Positions 15,466 through 58,107 of a stretch of 64,000 nucleotides of DNA are shown here, one piece after another. Location of the stretch: contig OY759265.1 of assembly GCA_963662155.1 (NCBI GenBank), positions 10,754,193 to 10,818,192 of the forward strand. The letters run 5' to 3'. The DNA is from Lamellibrachia columna. Its lineage: Eukaryota > Annelida > Polychaeta > Sabellida > Siboglinidae. Below the pieces are notes generated by a model. The model saw only the letters and a list, made by a program, of their open reading frames with translations, was not told where the DNA came from and did not search any database. Numbering within the stretch: the stretch's first letter is position 1; the number at the start of each line of letters is the position of its first letter. The translations under genes were made by a program, and so were the position numbers.

Positions 15466-15945
15466 GCAGAATAGAGCAACTGAACTGATACCGGATCAAA
15501 GGTATATTTGCTAATCGCTTACCAAAACGGATGTGATTTAACAACATTAGAGACAAGGTGATTGTGTGGAGACCAAATAGAGGTTTCTAAAGATATATAA
15601 TGGTTATAAAATATTGATAGACATATTTGTTCTCACTAAAGGAAGAGAGATGAACTAGAGGACAGGAAGTACATTCAGTGAAGGAACAGTGTAGATTATG
15701 TATCTGGAAGTAGCGTCATTCTTACAAAGGACGATGAATTAATGGAACAAAATAATAATCTACTGATTGTGTAAAAGCTAGCAGCGTTTTATAAAATAAA
15801 AAATATTTCAGAAGAGCGGGTTACACGTAGAGGAATAATCGTTGGACTCTCGATAAACCAGTGGCTTCTTTGTTCACTTGCCATCTGGTTTTTGTTATGG
15901 ATGGTAATGCTTTTAAATCTTGTTAAATCTACCTTGTCTTGAACA
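15466..15945 (+). mobile_element. Decayed CR1-like LINE 3' fragment
   Basis: Despite stops, the sequence follows the C-terminal RT region and 3' UTR of the family: an ACATTAGAGACAAGG segment, a GGACTCTCGATAA 3' UTR block and a TTAAATCTTGTTAAATCT tail. It is more diverged than the other fragments here, so probably an older insertion. Confidence 0.7.
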
Positions 15946-15974
15946 TAAGTTCAAAACGCTAGATTGGCAATTTG

Positions 15975-16860
15975 TTAGACACTACAGTTACGGTCCAAAC
16001 AAGTTCAAAACACTCATATCCCACACAAGATATATTTACATGATAGGCAGTATTTAAAGCACGATGCCAGTATATGCATATCATCATCTCAAAATCAGAC
16101 AGTTAAATATCAGCCGCGATTTATTAGACAGCTTAAAACAAAAGCATGTCCAGATGTACAATTCAGTTATTTTATACACAATGATAATTAAAAAAACCAC
16201 GTACCAGTTATTTTATACACAATGATAATTAAAAAAAACACGTACCAGTTATATTATACACAATGATAATTAATAAAAACTCGTACCATCATCTGCATTT
16301 AGTTACACTCGTAAATGCATTCAAGCACAGTGTGAATATACAACTATCAATTCAAGGTAACAATTAAGATAGTAGTAAACAAATTGTTTCAGTACACGAT
16401 GAATTTAGGTCAAAGAAACCCAAGAGTGTTTCAACCCAAGTTCAAAACACTCATGAGTATTTCTTTTGTATGGGCCCTGTTATTAAACCCTTCGGGCCAA
16501 GACCTTCTTTTGGAAACCGCAGCTCGAACACTGAATATATTTATGTAATTCAAAACATATATGTGATGCAAAACTGTTTGTTTCAGACTTGATGGCTAGA
16601 AATAATAAACTAAGTTTAGATAAGTTGTAACTTAATGAACTAAGTTTCTAATTGTGAATGCATACTTACATGAAGTTCCAATAATGATATCTTAGCTATA
16701 ATATATAGTATGTTAACTATATGGCTCTAAGCAATATTCAACTAATTGTGCTTGTGAAAGTAACATATTATGGGTGAGTGCGTTCGGCATAACAGTAGTG
16801 TTTTGAACTTAGGCAAAACACATTACCGTGGTGTTTTGAACGCTGTAGTGTCAGGAATAT
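15975..16860. mobile_element. Possible inverted-repeat element with TTCAAAACAC ends
   Basis: GACACTACAG and AAGTTCAAAACACT occur near 15980-16025. Their reverse complements (GTGTTTTGAACTT, CTGTAGTGTC) occur near 16799-16857. Another AAGTTCAAAACACTCAT lies near 16440. The arrangement suggests a small non-autonomous element of about 0.9 kb. I could not fix the ends or a target duplication. Confidence 0.35.
16165..16288. repeat. 41-bp tandem repeat, three copies
   Basis: Three head-to-tail copies contain TTATACACAATGATAATTA and an A-run ending in CACGTAC, with few differences. No coding content. Confidence 0.9.
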
Positions 16861-17332
16861 CATACGCATTGCCGCAATGGTGACAGTCGCATTCATTACA
16901 ATTCTGAATGAATTTGTGGCAGAGGAATATACTGATAATGATCCCGTGTGACAAGTTATGATCGGGCGTTTACCGATGTTCCATTACATCTATCATACAA
17001 TTAATTTGATATTGGGGGCCAAGAGATATTTAATATATACCCACAAACAAATATTAGGGGGCGTCCCCCAGCCACCCTCCCCCTTCGTTCCGAAGCCTAT
17101 TAATTAGAACACCTCGACACCATAACGGCATAATAAGCCCGACACGGTCGTTAACTATTTCGCCCCGTCTCCTCCGGCTAAGGCATTATTTGTTAACAGC
17201 AGGACAGCATCATCAGCAGCAGGAGCAGCAAGAGGAAGAAGAGGAGCATAAGCAGGAACAACATGAGCAGTAGGAGGAGGTAGAGCAGCATCATCAACGG
17301 CAGAAGCAGCAGCAGCATCATTAGCGCCAGCA

Positions 17333-19125
<1,793 letters not shown>

Positions 19126-19127
19126 TC

Positions 19128-19420
19128 TAGGAACAAGGGTCAACGTTTGAAATTGTTTATAGAACGTGCATGTACAAATGCTAGAAAAGAAAGCTTCTCA
19201 CTTAGAGTTACCAGATTATGGAATGATCTACCGGAAGTGGTTGTAACTGCCCCAAGTGTCAACTCATTTAAAAACCGTCTAGATAGACATTGGAGTACTG
19301 AGGAGTTTCTCTACAACTACAAAGCTGCCTTGCCAGGAAGTCGTAGAGAATTCCAAGGGAAAGTTGAAGATCTGACCACCGAGGCCACCACATACGGTCA
19401 GCAAGAACCTAAGTAAGTAA
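19128..19420 (+). mobile_element. LINE RT C-terminal fragment (second family)
   Basis: The frame at 19147-19416 reads ARKESFSLRVTRLWNDLP, then VNSFKNRLDRHW. This is the usual C-terminal tail of CR1/Jockey-group reverse transcriptases. The 3' end carries AAGTAAGT repeats, unlike the TGTTAAAT tail of the other family. It is 5'-truncated. Confidence 0.75.
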
Positions 19421-19616
19421 TATTACATGTTGTGCTCTCTATACATTACATTTTAGGAAACGCAACTACACCCTGTAACTGTATCCATAAATAATTCAGA
19501 TATTAAAATAGTATAATATTATTTCAATTTCCACAACACCAAAAAAATCATTACAATTCCATTAATTAATAATTCCAAATAATACTTTGTTCTACCGGCC
19601 TGCCTTGATTATGCGT

Positions 19617-19656
19617 ATTTTTCCCGCGCTTATCGGCAAGCTTCGACGTGACGTCA
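19617..19656 (+). promoter_or_regulatory. Candidate promoter elements upstream of THAP exon 1
   Basis: TTTTTCCCGCGC, an E2F-type core, and a perfect TGACGTCA cAMP-response element at 19649-19656 lie about 95-130 bp upstream of the ATG at 19747. This spacing is plausible for a promoter. Activity is inferred only. Confidence 0.35.
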
Positions 19657-19746
19657 CTGGTGAAACGGAAGTGCTACGAGACTGGGACTTTCCATTCATT
19701 CACCGTACCGTTGACAGCGATAGCGGTTGTTGAAGCGAGCGTCATA

Positions 19747-21131
19747 ATGGTTTATTGTGCGGCATTTTATTGTAATGCGAACAATAGTAATGTAGTTGGT
19801 CTAATTAGTTCCCTACGGAGCGAACTTTGTTTTAAAAAAAAGCAAACGTCAAGCCGACGAAGCGCAGCCGGCTTTGCTCGCTTCGACTGCGATCCGGACC
19901 AGAGAAGATGGTAGCCCTGGGTTACCCGGATGCTAAAATCTTTTTGAAAGAGGATGATGTGCTCACATTATTCTTATTCCCGGTAGTGGAAGCTATGTTG
20001 ATGCCAACAATCCGCAGAACGTCTACGGTCACGGTCCATCTAGGATCGAAGCGAGCTGTCAGCTCGGATACAGGTGATGTCGGCCCCCGGTGAATGACAG
20101 CATTTTTTGGAGAGTGAGTACGACTTGTAACTTCGGCCTCAGAGCACATTGGGCATGGTGATCTCGGCCCAAACGATTGTGTAACGAGCACATGAAGTTT
20201 AGTGTGTGTCTTACTGTGAATAAAGCATGCTATTTTTTTTTCTATTTGTTAACTGATTTTCTTCCACATTAACCCGAAATTGTTACTTTTAACTGCTTTT
20301 ATTATTTTCGCTTCCTTTCGCATAAAATACGTCGCTCAATTTTTATTTCATTTTAACACGGAGTTAACGAGACGATCATTAGAACTTATACAATTCGTTG
20401 TATCCTTAAGGTGAAACCAAAGGCATTGTATTGGGCCTTTGCACATATAAGAGTGTCTAAAAACTAACCATTTGCAACTGTAATTAAGAATATCATGCAA
20501 GTGGTTTACTGGGAATCTGTTCTAAAAGTGCGAAATTCTGGTATAATGTCAGTTTTTGTGGAGGCTGACATAATCATCAGTGCATGCAATTTTGACCAAT
20601 CAGCGGCGAGCAGCTCATTAAAATACAACGCGGCTGTGATGCAGGTGGATCGCGTGTATTGTTAACGTGGTTGAGATGTGCAGTTACATTTTTATTTGCT
20701 TTTATATTGGATTTACACGCAGCAAAAACTACTCTTGCAACGCCTTACTATGCAGCATTTGGATATAAACATGATTCAGCGACGCATAGAGAGTTGTCTT
20801 TTTTCGATTTCCTCTGGAAAAACAGACTGTAGTGAAGCAATGGATTCACAATTGCGGATGGGCTGGTTGGAAGTCCACGCAATATTCTAGACTTTGTTCG
20901 GCCCATTTTCAAGAGTCGTGTTTTGAAGTTGATATATTTTAATCAACTACTGGGTCAACATCCTTCAAAACGTCTGCGACGGAGAACGTTAAAGCCTGAA
21001 GCGATATAGGCAATCTTCCAGCATGTAACTCAGCCGAAGGCTTCGACACAACGCAAACACTTGATCAAGAGAACTGTCAAATCGGAATGTGAGGAAGTTA
21101 GTAAATAACGAATGAATTGACGACCTTGCCA
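19747..21131 (+). pseudogene. THAP-domain gene remnant, two exons
   Basis: Exon 1 (19747-19791) encodes MVYCAAFYCNANNSN, the first zinc-ligand pair of a THAP domain (C-x4-C). Exon 2 starts after a TAG acceptor at 20790 and reads VVFFRFPLEK, then QWIHNCGWAGWKSTQYSRLC and SAHF, supplying the second ligand pair (C-x2-H). The exon phases join correctly, and the spacing between ligand pairs fits the family. Soon after FEVDIF a one-base shift and then a stop interrupt the frame, although a homologous tail (LLGQHPSKRLRRRTLKPEAI) continues in the shifted frame. THAP domains are DNA-binding and occur in P-element-like transposases and host regulators. No transposase domain is seen here. Confidence 0.6.
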
Positions 21132-22335
21132 AGTAAGTTGATTTTAGACGCAAGCAGCATGTCTTAACTTATATAGCTTCTACTATCAGGCGTTTAAAGT
21201 TGGAGCTGTGGGAAACCTAGTCAGTACTCTTGACGTAAGATTCTGAACAAATATGGCGTTGCCCTTGCAAAAAGATTCTTGCTGTTCAACAGGGTTAACC
21301 ACTTGCGTGATATTCTTGATTATAGTTGCAAATGGTTAGTTTTCAAGTAATCTTATAGGTGGAAAAGCAAAAAAAAAATACAATTATAATATTATATAAT
21401 ACAATTATTATATTATCTTATTTCTATATTTCAGATTTTCAAGCGTTTCCCCGTTCAGGCGAAATTCTTCCCAGATTTATGGTTATTAAATCAAATACAG
21501 AGCAATGACATTGATAAGCGATTATCGTATTGTGAATAAAACGGAGCATATGATCTGCATATTTAATGTGAAATATAGCATTTTATTCACACATTGCTCA
21601 CTGTACGAAACAGGGAAAGCACTGTACTTCAAAAGTATCTAGTTTAACTTAGCATCCTTTTGATGACAAGTACAGGAATGACAAACCCTTAAAGTAAAGG
21701 CTAATCAATTACTAGCTGAGTAGATCTTGCGTGTCACATCAGTCACCGAAATCACCAAGCCGAAATAACATGACAGTTGGGCCGAATTCTCCGAGGCCGA
21801 AATCACCATCACTCTTGTTATTTCCAGCTAACGATAACAAATTACTCTTGTTACTTCCAGCTAACGATAACTAATTACAAAGCAAAAACTAACTATATCT
21901 CATACACGTGGCTTTGATCTTTATTCGAAAGTAAGAGTAATGTTTGACCACGTCACATACGTTTGCGCATGGTATATAAATGAGGGGACGTTTGGCAGCT
22001 CAATATGATCATTTCCATGGTTCGGTCAGAGAGTAAATAAGTTCGAAGTCAAAGGCTATTGGTGTCGCTGAGCTGCTCCGAAAGAGACGAATCGAAGATG
22101 ATTCTGGGATATCACTTGCCGCTAGTTGTTCGAAATCGTTACACTGTACTTTTTTATTCTGGAAAACTTACATCGCCATCAATCACAATAGTAACACGAG
22201 TGAAACTATACTGAAGTATTGCATATGAATCACCGACTGAATGTAAACCCATATCCTCAGACTCAATATATGTACATTCCCAACAAGCTATATTGGTTTT
22301 GCGTTCAGTAAAGAGAGCATTTATTCAGTTTGACA
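21132..22335. other. No gene seen
   Basis: AT-rich sequence with a TATATAAA-like box near 21972 and a short duplicated ACTCTTGTTA-TTTCCAGCTAACGATAAC segment near 21812-21870. No coding motif. Confidence 0.5.
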
Positions 22336-22339
22336 GATA

Positions 22340-22835
22340 AACGTTCAACATTGCTTATAATACATATATTAGACCACATCTTGAATATTGCATACAAACA
22401 TGGTCCCATTTTATAAAAATATATTTTAATGCTTGTGAAAGTGCAGCGCAGGACAACACAACTGGTAATAGCAGTCAATTAATTTACACATGAGGAAATA
22501 TTAACACGACTAAAACTATACAGTCTAGAAGAACGGAGACTTTTGAGTTGTTAACTGGGAAAGAGAACATGAACCCAGATCAGTTTTCTTTTATTATTTT
22601 AAATAACCTCAGAGGCCAAAATATAAACAAACAACAATGTATGAAGCTATGCAGACGCCGATTTTTCAGTCAAAGAGTGATGTATGGAATTCATTGCCAG
22701 ATAATATTATATCTGCACCCTCTACTAACATTAAACAAAGTAGAATAGATACAAACTGGGTTTAGATATGGGCGAATAAGAGGCTTACCAGTAGCCTTAC
22801 AAATGCCCATTACTTGTAAGTGTAAGTAAGTATAA
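22340..22835 (+). mobile_element. Decayed LINE RT C-terminal fragment
   Basis: Broken frames preserve YIRPHLEYCIQTW-like sequence, an LYSLEERR-type block and VWNSLPDNI-like sequence. A TAAGTGTAAG tail follows. The tail resembles the 19128-19420 fragment, so probably the same family. Many stops. Confidence 0.65.
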
Positions 22836-23103
22836 GCTCACAGTTTAAACATATATCACACAGCTTCATACATTACACCCTTCAGGCTTACACACTAGGT
22901 GTAGCATGACACCCTAGGCCGGAGACTAAGTTCTTGTGGTGCTTGTTGTATTATATGGTCGAGCATTTAATTCGTTCTAGGAGCGCCATGCTGGGTTACT
23001 ACTTACACGGTGCTACAGATTCTGGGTGTAATTCGGAAACCAATATTGTGCTTATTACAGCGTCGATGCTCTAATAAGGACAAGCGTAACATCAACAACT
23101 TAC

Positions 23104-23310
23104 GGTATCGAGGTTACCGAACAGTCGGCGTCGTTTCGGGCCCGGGAATCCGTGCACTGTTTTCGCCTGGTTACAAAATGTGACCACCGCCTTCGAAACA
23201 AGCTTTATCCCGACTGCACCACCGACTACTCCCACGAGCACCCACTTCGCTCGCCAGTTGATAGATGGGAGCCTGTCCGGGAAAACGTCATCCAGCAAGC
23301 GGGACAGCAC
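23104..23310 (-). CDS. Orphan CYP4 first exon (copy C)
   Basis: The ATG is at 23310 and the exon encodes 69 codons up to a GTAAGT donor. It has the same hydrophobic anchor and FPGPK hinge as exons 1A and 1B, but it is more diverged (for example FPDRLPSINWRAKW and PKRRRLFGNLDT). It lies 1.1 kb downstream of the stop codon of the complete CYP4 gene, on the same strand. I found no matching exon 2-11 between here and copy A at 10703. It is either a leftover of a third gene or an alternative first exon for copy A. Confidence 0.7.
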
Positions 23311-23467
23311 TGCTTATTTTACAGGCCCGGACAATGCACACCCGACACAATTGCATCGGCCAGATTACAACAGCATCGACCCGTGACGGGTTGTTGTTAT
23401 TGTTGCTGTTGTGTGAGGTGTGGCAGAAAGTGGATAGGTAGCTAAGAAAAAACTACGAGGAAAGAGA

Positions 23468-23800
23468 ACTAATAATAATAAATGTATAGCGCCTAAATTA
23501 TCAAACCCAAATCGTTGAGCATGATATCATGAACATGACGCCCAAAAGTCATCATAAGGGCGACGACCGCCGATGTCATAAGTTGGAAATGCAATTTAGA
23601 GTAAATAGTTATTGAGATACTTAAAGTATCTATTGTATCTGATGATGTTAAGGTGACGGGGAGTTCATTCCACATGTTGGGAGCAGCAATAGAGAAAGCA
23701 CGCTTGCCAAGGTTGAGCTTAGTTGTAGGAACAACAACACTGATGTGAGATTATCTGATCTGCCGTGGAGACTAGCCAAATAGGGTCTCTGTCATCGGCG
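23468..23800 (-). mobile_element. Possible dispersed repeat with GCGC tail
   Basis: On the minus strand the stretch ends in AGGCGCTATACATTTATTATTA, similar to the tail at 9965-10040. Inside is a short frame MWNELPVTLTS. It resembles a SINE or truncated LINE 3' part, but I cannot name the family. Confidence 0.35.
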
Positions 23801-23904
23801 GATCCAGACCCTGAAAAGGGGAGTGCTTAATTCTCCCAAAACACACCAGGTGGATGGACTTTAAGTTATTCAAATAATATTATGTATGCGCAAACACGCA
23901 CACA

Positions 23905-24083
23905 CGCACGCACGAACACACATAGTAGTCCCCCTCTTTAAAATATATATATGTATATATATATTTACACATTGTTGTTTTTATAGGGGTCTCATGAGAG
24001 GCCACCCCTCTTACAAAGCCCTCGCAACTTTGCAGAAGGGGTGGTCTTAAAAGAGGGGGACTACTATGTGCGTTCGTGCGTGC
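23905..24083. mobile_element. Short palindromic MITE-like element
   Basis: The left arm has GCACGAAC, then CATAGTAGTCCCCCTCTTT. The right arm carries AAAGAGGGGGACTACTATG and GTTCGTGC. Inside is a second, nested hairpin (CCACCCCT / AGGGGTGG). The element is about 180 bp and non-coding, and it ends in microsatellite-like GCAC units. Confidence 0.65.
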
Positions 24084-24434
24084 ATCACACTAACTGTTTA
24101 AGTATTGCAATCATTATCTAGCTTTTGTTCATATAAATTGCAATGCATCAATGGTCCATAACAATTATAATAATAATTTGCTTACCTGAAATTGTTACAA
24201 CGTGGTTAAATTCATTACCACTTATATTAATCTTATTCAGCATGCAAACACGGTTGTAATATATCATGCCATCAAAGTTTGATTTAATATATGAATTAGC
24301 CGTCCATTTATAGATGACGAATATGGATGGTTTTTGTAACAAATCTCAACAGCTGGTGAACCTACGGAAATATAATTAATTCTTGTTTAAATGATACTAG
24401 ACATTCAGTGTAAACACGAAGCCACAGAGCTACA

Positions 24435-54172
<29,738 letters not shown>

Positions 54173-54965
54173 CGCTTCGTAGTACGCTGGCCCGGATCCC
54201 GTCTCGACGTCGCGACGACGTACCTGCGTCGGTCAGATTATACGGCACTGACCACAGTGAGAATGCATCCGCCATTACAACGATAAAGAGTCCCTCGGAA
54301 ACAAATGAATTGTGCCATCTGGGCGCATTAGTGAGAGCAGAAATTGTGTGAATGAGTGAGTGTAAGTGATGTTTTTGTGCACTGTAGCATCTGAGCTTTG
54401 AAATGATGCAATTTGTCCGTTGGTACACCTGTTGCATAAGGACACATTGGCCATTAGACAGGATGTACTCATAGTTTGTAAACCGGGGAATTTCATTGCA
54501 GAAATGCAGGGGTGTCATGCGTTGAAGCAATTTGTGCGAAAAGGAGTTATGTAATTTTCACGAATTTCAAATACCAGGCGTCTTAACGGGTCTGTCATGT
54601 GCTGTGAAATAAAAAAAATTGTAGTTCAATGTAGCCGCAAGAACGTTATAATGGTTGTCTATGGGAAAAGTGGATGTGGTCCGTGCCCAATATGAAATTT
54701 AGACTGACTTGTTATCAAGGCAACGCATCGTGGTAAAACAAGCATGGATGACATTTTTGGTGCAAAATCGGAGCCGAGCTGTCTCGAACTGGGCCGAGTT
54801 GTCCCAGGCCGAGTAGTCCAAGCACCGCAGTGTCCTAATATCGCCCACAACGGGGGTGTCAACGGCAACGCCTTCGATTACGATTTCATATTTTGGAGTT
54901 GTCAAGCTCAAAGCAAATTAGTTTCGATGTTTTTAATGTTGTATGGGTATAATGATGTCGCTGTG

Positions 54966-56648
54966 ACACTGCCTATTTGAAGTAAACACCAACTTACCAC
55001 AAGAACCAAACACAAACATACCAGCCATGCCAGACATCATCATCACAACAGAAGGGGTTGCTAAACTACTTCACGGCTTAAATCCAAACAAGGCAACAGG
55101 ACCCGACGAGGTGCCCGCCAAAATCCTCCAACTTGCCGCCAACGAATTGGCTCCAGCCCTCAGTCTAATCTTCCAGAAATCACTCACCACAGGGGAACTC
55201 CCACTCTCTTGGTTACGAGCCAACATCACCCCCATATTCAAGAAGGGAGACCGGTCCCTTGCATCAAATTATCGTCCCATCTCCTTAACATCGATATGTT
55301 GCAAAATCCTCGAACACATTATATTCTCTAACATCATGAACCACTTTGACCAATACGCAATCTTAACAGATAGACAACATGGCTTCCGCAGAAAACACTC
55401 CACAGAATCTCAATTAATACTCACCACACACGATCTAGCTAATTCTTTAAATAACAAATCCCAGACTGACATGATAATAATGGACTTCTCAAAAGCATTT
55501 GACACCGTCCCCCACAACCGGCTTCTAAATAAATTAAACAGATATGGCATCCACAATAATACACACACCTGGATCTCAAACTTCCTTAAACGTCGCAAAC
55601 AAAGAGTTGTAGTCGGCGGAGAACACTCGACCTGGACCAACGTTGTTTCGGGTGTACCCCAGGGCACGGTACTGGGACCGTTACTTTTCCTCACATACAT
55701 CAATGACCTACCGGACAATATTCACTCCACAGTCCGTCTGTTTGCAGATGACTGTGTCCTCTATAGAGAAATAAAAAATGAGTCTGACTCACATGAACTC
55801 CAGAAAGATCTAAACCGGCTGGCACAATGGGAACATGACTGCCAAATGCATTTCAATACACAAAAATGCTTCGTCATGAGAATTACACACGCAAGACATG
55901 TAAAACACTACAGTTACACACTAGGAGATTCAACACTACAAGAAACTGACAGTCATCCCTATCTAGGAGTCTGCATCACCAAAGATCTCACCTGGAACAA
56001 ACACATCCATCGGATCACAGCCTCAGCTAACCGCACACTTGCATTCATCAGACGGAATCTCCACTCATGCCCCCAAAACATCAAAACAACCGCCTACACA
56101 ACCCTTGTTCGCCCACTCCTAGAATATTCATCATCCGTATGGGACCCCCACACCCAGGTTCTCATTAACAAAATAGAGATGGTACAAAGACGGGCGGCTC
56201 GCTTTTGCCACAACAACTACACATCCCGAGAAACTGGGTGTGTGTCAGAAATGATAAAAAAATTACACATAGAACTATTAATAACCAGAAGAATAAACAG
56301 ACGGCTCACCATATTCCACAAAGCCATCCACAGTCATCTATCATTGCCTGTTGCAAACCTCCTCCAACCCACCAAACGCCATTCACGGCATCTAAATAGC
56401 AAAGCCTTCAACACTATACACGCGAGCAAAAACTGTTACAAATTTTCTTTTTTTCCCCGAACAATAAAAGATTGGAATTCATTACCAGACGCAATAGTCA
56501 ACATCACAGAACCACAGCAATTTAAGCAAGCACTCACACACCTAGCCCCAAACAAACATGACTAAATAGCATTCAGACCCAACCCTGACCGTTTGACTCC
56601 ATAGGAGTGTTGGCCAGTAACAATACAAGACAAGACAAGACAAGTAAT
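54966..56648 (+). mobile_element. 5'-truncated LINE with intact RT frame
   Basis: The element carries the RT ORF below, a short 3' UTR and a CAAGACAAGACAAGACAAG tail near 56625-56648. It lacks an endonuclease and ORF1, so it is a truncated copy. It lies just upstream of the end of block B and is unrelated to the TGTTAAAT-tailed family. Confidence 0.85.
55027..56565 (+). CDS. Reverse transcriptase ORF of a CR1/Jockey-group LINE (512 aa)
   Basis: Uninterrupted frame with the RT motif series in order: LNPNKATGPDEVPAKIL near residues 17-33, RANITPIFKKGDRS, NYRPISLTSICCKILE, QHGFRRKHSTESQL, MDFSKAFDTVPHNRLLNKL (motif A), SGVPQGTVLGPLLFLTYIND (motif B), LFADDCVLY (catalytic motif C with the Asp pair), a PYLGVCI segment, and a C-terminal FSFFPRTIKDWNSLPD block. 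The absence of stops suggests a young insertion. Without the endonuclease half it should not move on its own. Confidence 0.88.
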   Translation: MPDIIITTEGVAKLLHGLNPNKATGPDEVPAKILQLAANELAPALSLIFQKSLTTGELPLSWLRANITPIFKKGDRSLASNYRPISLTSICCKILEHIIFSNIMNHFDQYAILTDRQHGFRRKHSTESQLILTTHDLANSLNNKSQTDMIIMDFSKAFDTVPHNRLLNKLNRYGIHNNTHTWISNFLKRRKQRVVVGGEHSTWTNVVSGVPQGTVLGPLLFLTYINDLPDNIHSTVRLFADDCVLYREIKNESDSHELQKDLNRLAQWEHDCQMHFNTQKCFVMRITHARHVKHYSYTLGDSTLQETDSHPYLGVCITKDLTWNKHIHRITASANRTLAFIRRNLHSCPQNIKTTAYTTLVRPLLEYSSSVWDPHTQVLINKIEMVQRRAARFCHNNYTSRETGCVSEMIKKLHIELLITRRINRRLTIFHKAIHSHLSLPVANLLQPTKRHSRHLNSKAFNTIHASKNCYKFSFFPRTIKDWNSLPDAIVNITEPQQFKQALTHLAPNKHD

Positions 56649-57165
56649 ATAGACATAATGCTGCCCTTTGATGTATACATTAATATGATTAATGAAGTTG
56701 TAAACAGAGCAACAAGTCAAAGTCAAAGATGACAAAATAATCTGTCTACAGAACTCTTCAGTTTTTATGCAAAAACATATTCTTGCCATTACACATTGTA
56801 GATTATGTCATAGATGTAGGCATGTGGTAACCGTATAAAAAGAAACATCAAATTGCAATTTAACATGTCAAGAGAAGAAATTAGAATTACCAGGTACAGG
56901 TATGTAGAACAAATAAAATAACTTAAGTTACCTTCATGACATTAGCATGCAGGTGTCTGAGAGGGGATATCATTGAAGTTTTTTAGAATGTTGCTTGAAA
57001 TATATTAGGAATCCAATATATTACAATGAATCCTCGCAAAATCTTTGAAATAATAAACATCTATTGCACCTAATTCCTCAGGGACCTAAGCTCACAGGTG
57101 CAACAAACCATAATCGTCTTCAACAGTGTAACACAGAACCGGTTATAGGCTTAAAATCTGACCAA

Positions 57166-57213
57166 TGCAATATTTCTGTTCAGGCTATATATAGCCTGAA
57201 CAGAAATATTGCA
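57166..57213. promoter_or_regulatory. Perfect 48-bp palindrome upstream of the DUF4806-like gene
   Basis: TGCAATATTTCTGTTCAGGC, then TATATATA at the centre, then the exact complement, with no spacer. It ends 26 bp before the chosen ATG at 57240. It could be a protein-binding site, an RNA hairpin in the 5' UTR, or a scar of an inserted element. Confidence 0.6.
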
Positions 57214-57239
57214 ATCAACTGTGCAATGTTTTCCGTAGA

Positions 57240-57435
57240 ATGTATGTGATAGTTGAATTCACGGAAGCCAACAAAGGAGGCGTCGCTTTGATCCATAAAA
57301 CGTGGATGGTCAACAACAATTCATGTCTGTGGCCATCATCAAAGTCTCAGACAAAAATAGACAAGGCTGTGCAGTCAGGCCTGGAGCCAGACTCTTCATT
57401 CAAGGTGTACCAATGCCGTGTTTTATATTCATCAA
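57240..57435 (+). CDS. DUF4806-like gene, exon 1
   Basis: ATG at 57240 chosen because VIVEFTEA follows at once, as at the start of related proteins. The frame is open further upstream, so a longer 5' exon is possible. Ends at A|GTAAGT, phase 1. Confidence 0.7.
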
Positions 57436-57829
57436 GTAAGTATATACAGGCATGTATTATGATTAGTATTAAACATTAGTTGACTGGTAATTAAAGGTTT
57501 TGATTTGTTTACCCATCTGTTAAAGTATGTTTTCCTCATTGTTTAACTTTAAGATTTAGTTTTTTAATTATTGTATCCCAAAACAACGTAGTGTGCATTC
57601 ATTATTAGATTTTCAACCAGTGTATAACATTGGAGATGCTAAACAATTTTTTTTTCTTCAAGGCAGGGCTATGGGTTCTACGCTTTTAACATTTTTCATG
57701 TTTGATTGTATTAGATGTTGAATATGGGATCAAACAACATGACTAGCATACAATGCAAAGAAAGCATGCTTTACTATTTATCATTGCAAGGCTCCTACGA
57801 CAGAGCTTGACAGAAACTACAGCTGGCAG

Positions 57830-57890
57830 TGGTGACCTCAGATCTGGCCACGGAGGCAGAAGGTGAAACACCAAAAAAAAAACAAAAGAG
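57830..57890 (+). CDS. DUF4806-like gene, exon 2
   Basis: CTGGCAG acceptor, AG|GTAAGT donor. Encodes VTSDLATEAEGETPKKKQK, basic and probably linker. A ten-A run lies inside it. Confidence 0.65.
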
Positions 57891-58107
57891 GTAAGTTTAA
57901 ACGAGCACTAGTGGTCCAGTTAGTAATTTAGTCTTGGCTCAAAGAGTAATTGCATATGGTAAACATATATGCCGCTAGGAAGCTAGAAAGAATATATATA
58001 TATATACAAATCTAAATTAAATTGTGTGCTAACCTGAGTGTAAGATTGACTCATAACCCCGTGTGTGCACCAACATTAGTACTTAGGTGCTTCTTAGCTC
58101 TGGTCAG

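Noticed and set aside
21972..21985. TATATAAA box near 21972 as a gene promoter
   Set aside because: No coding exon or conserved frame follows within several kilobases on that strand.
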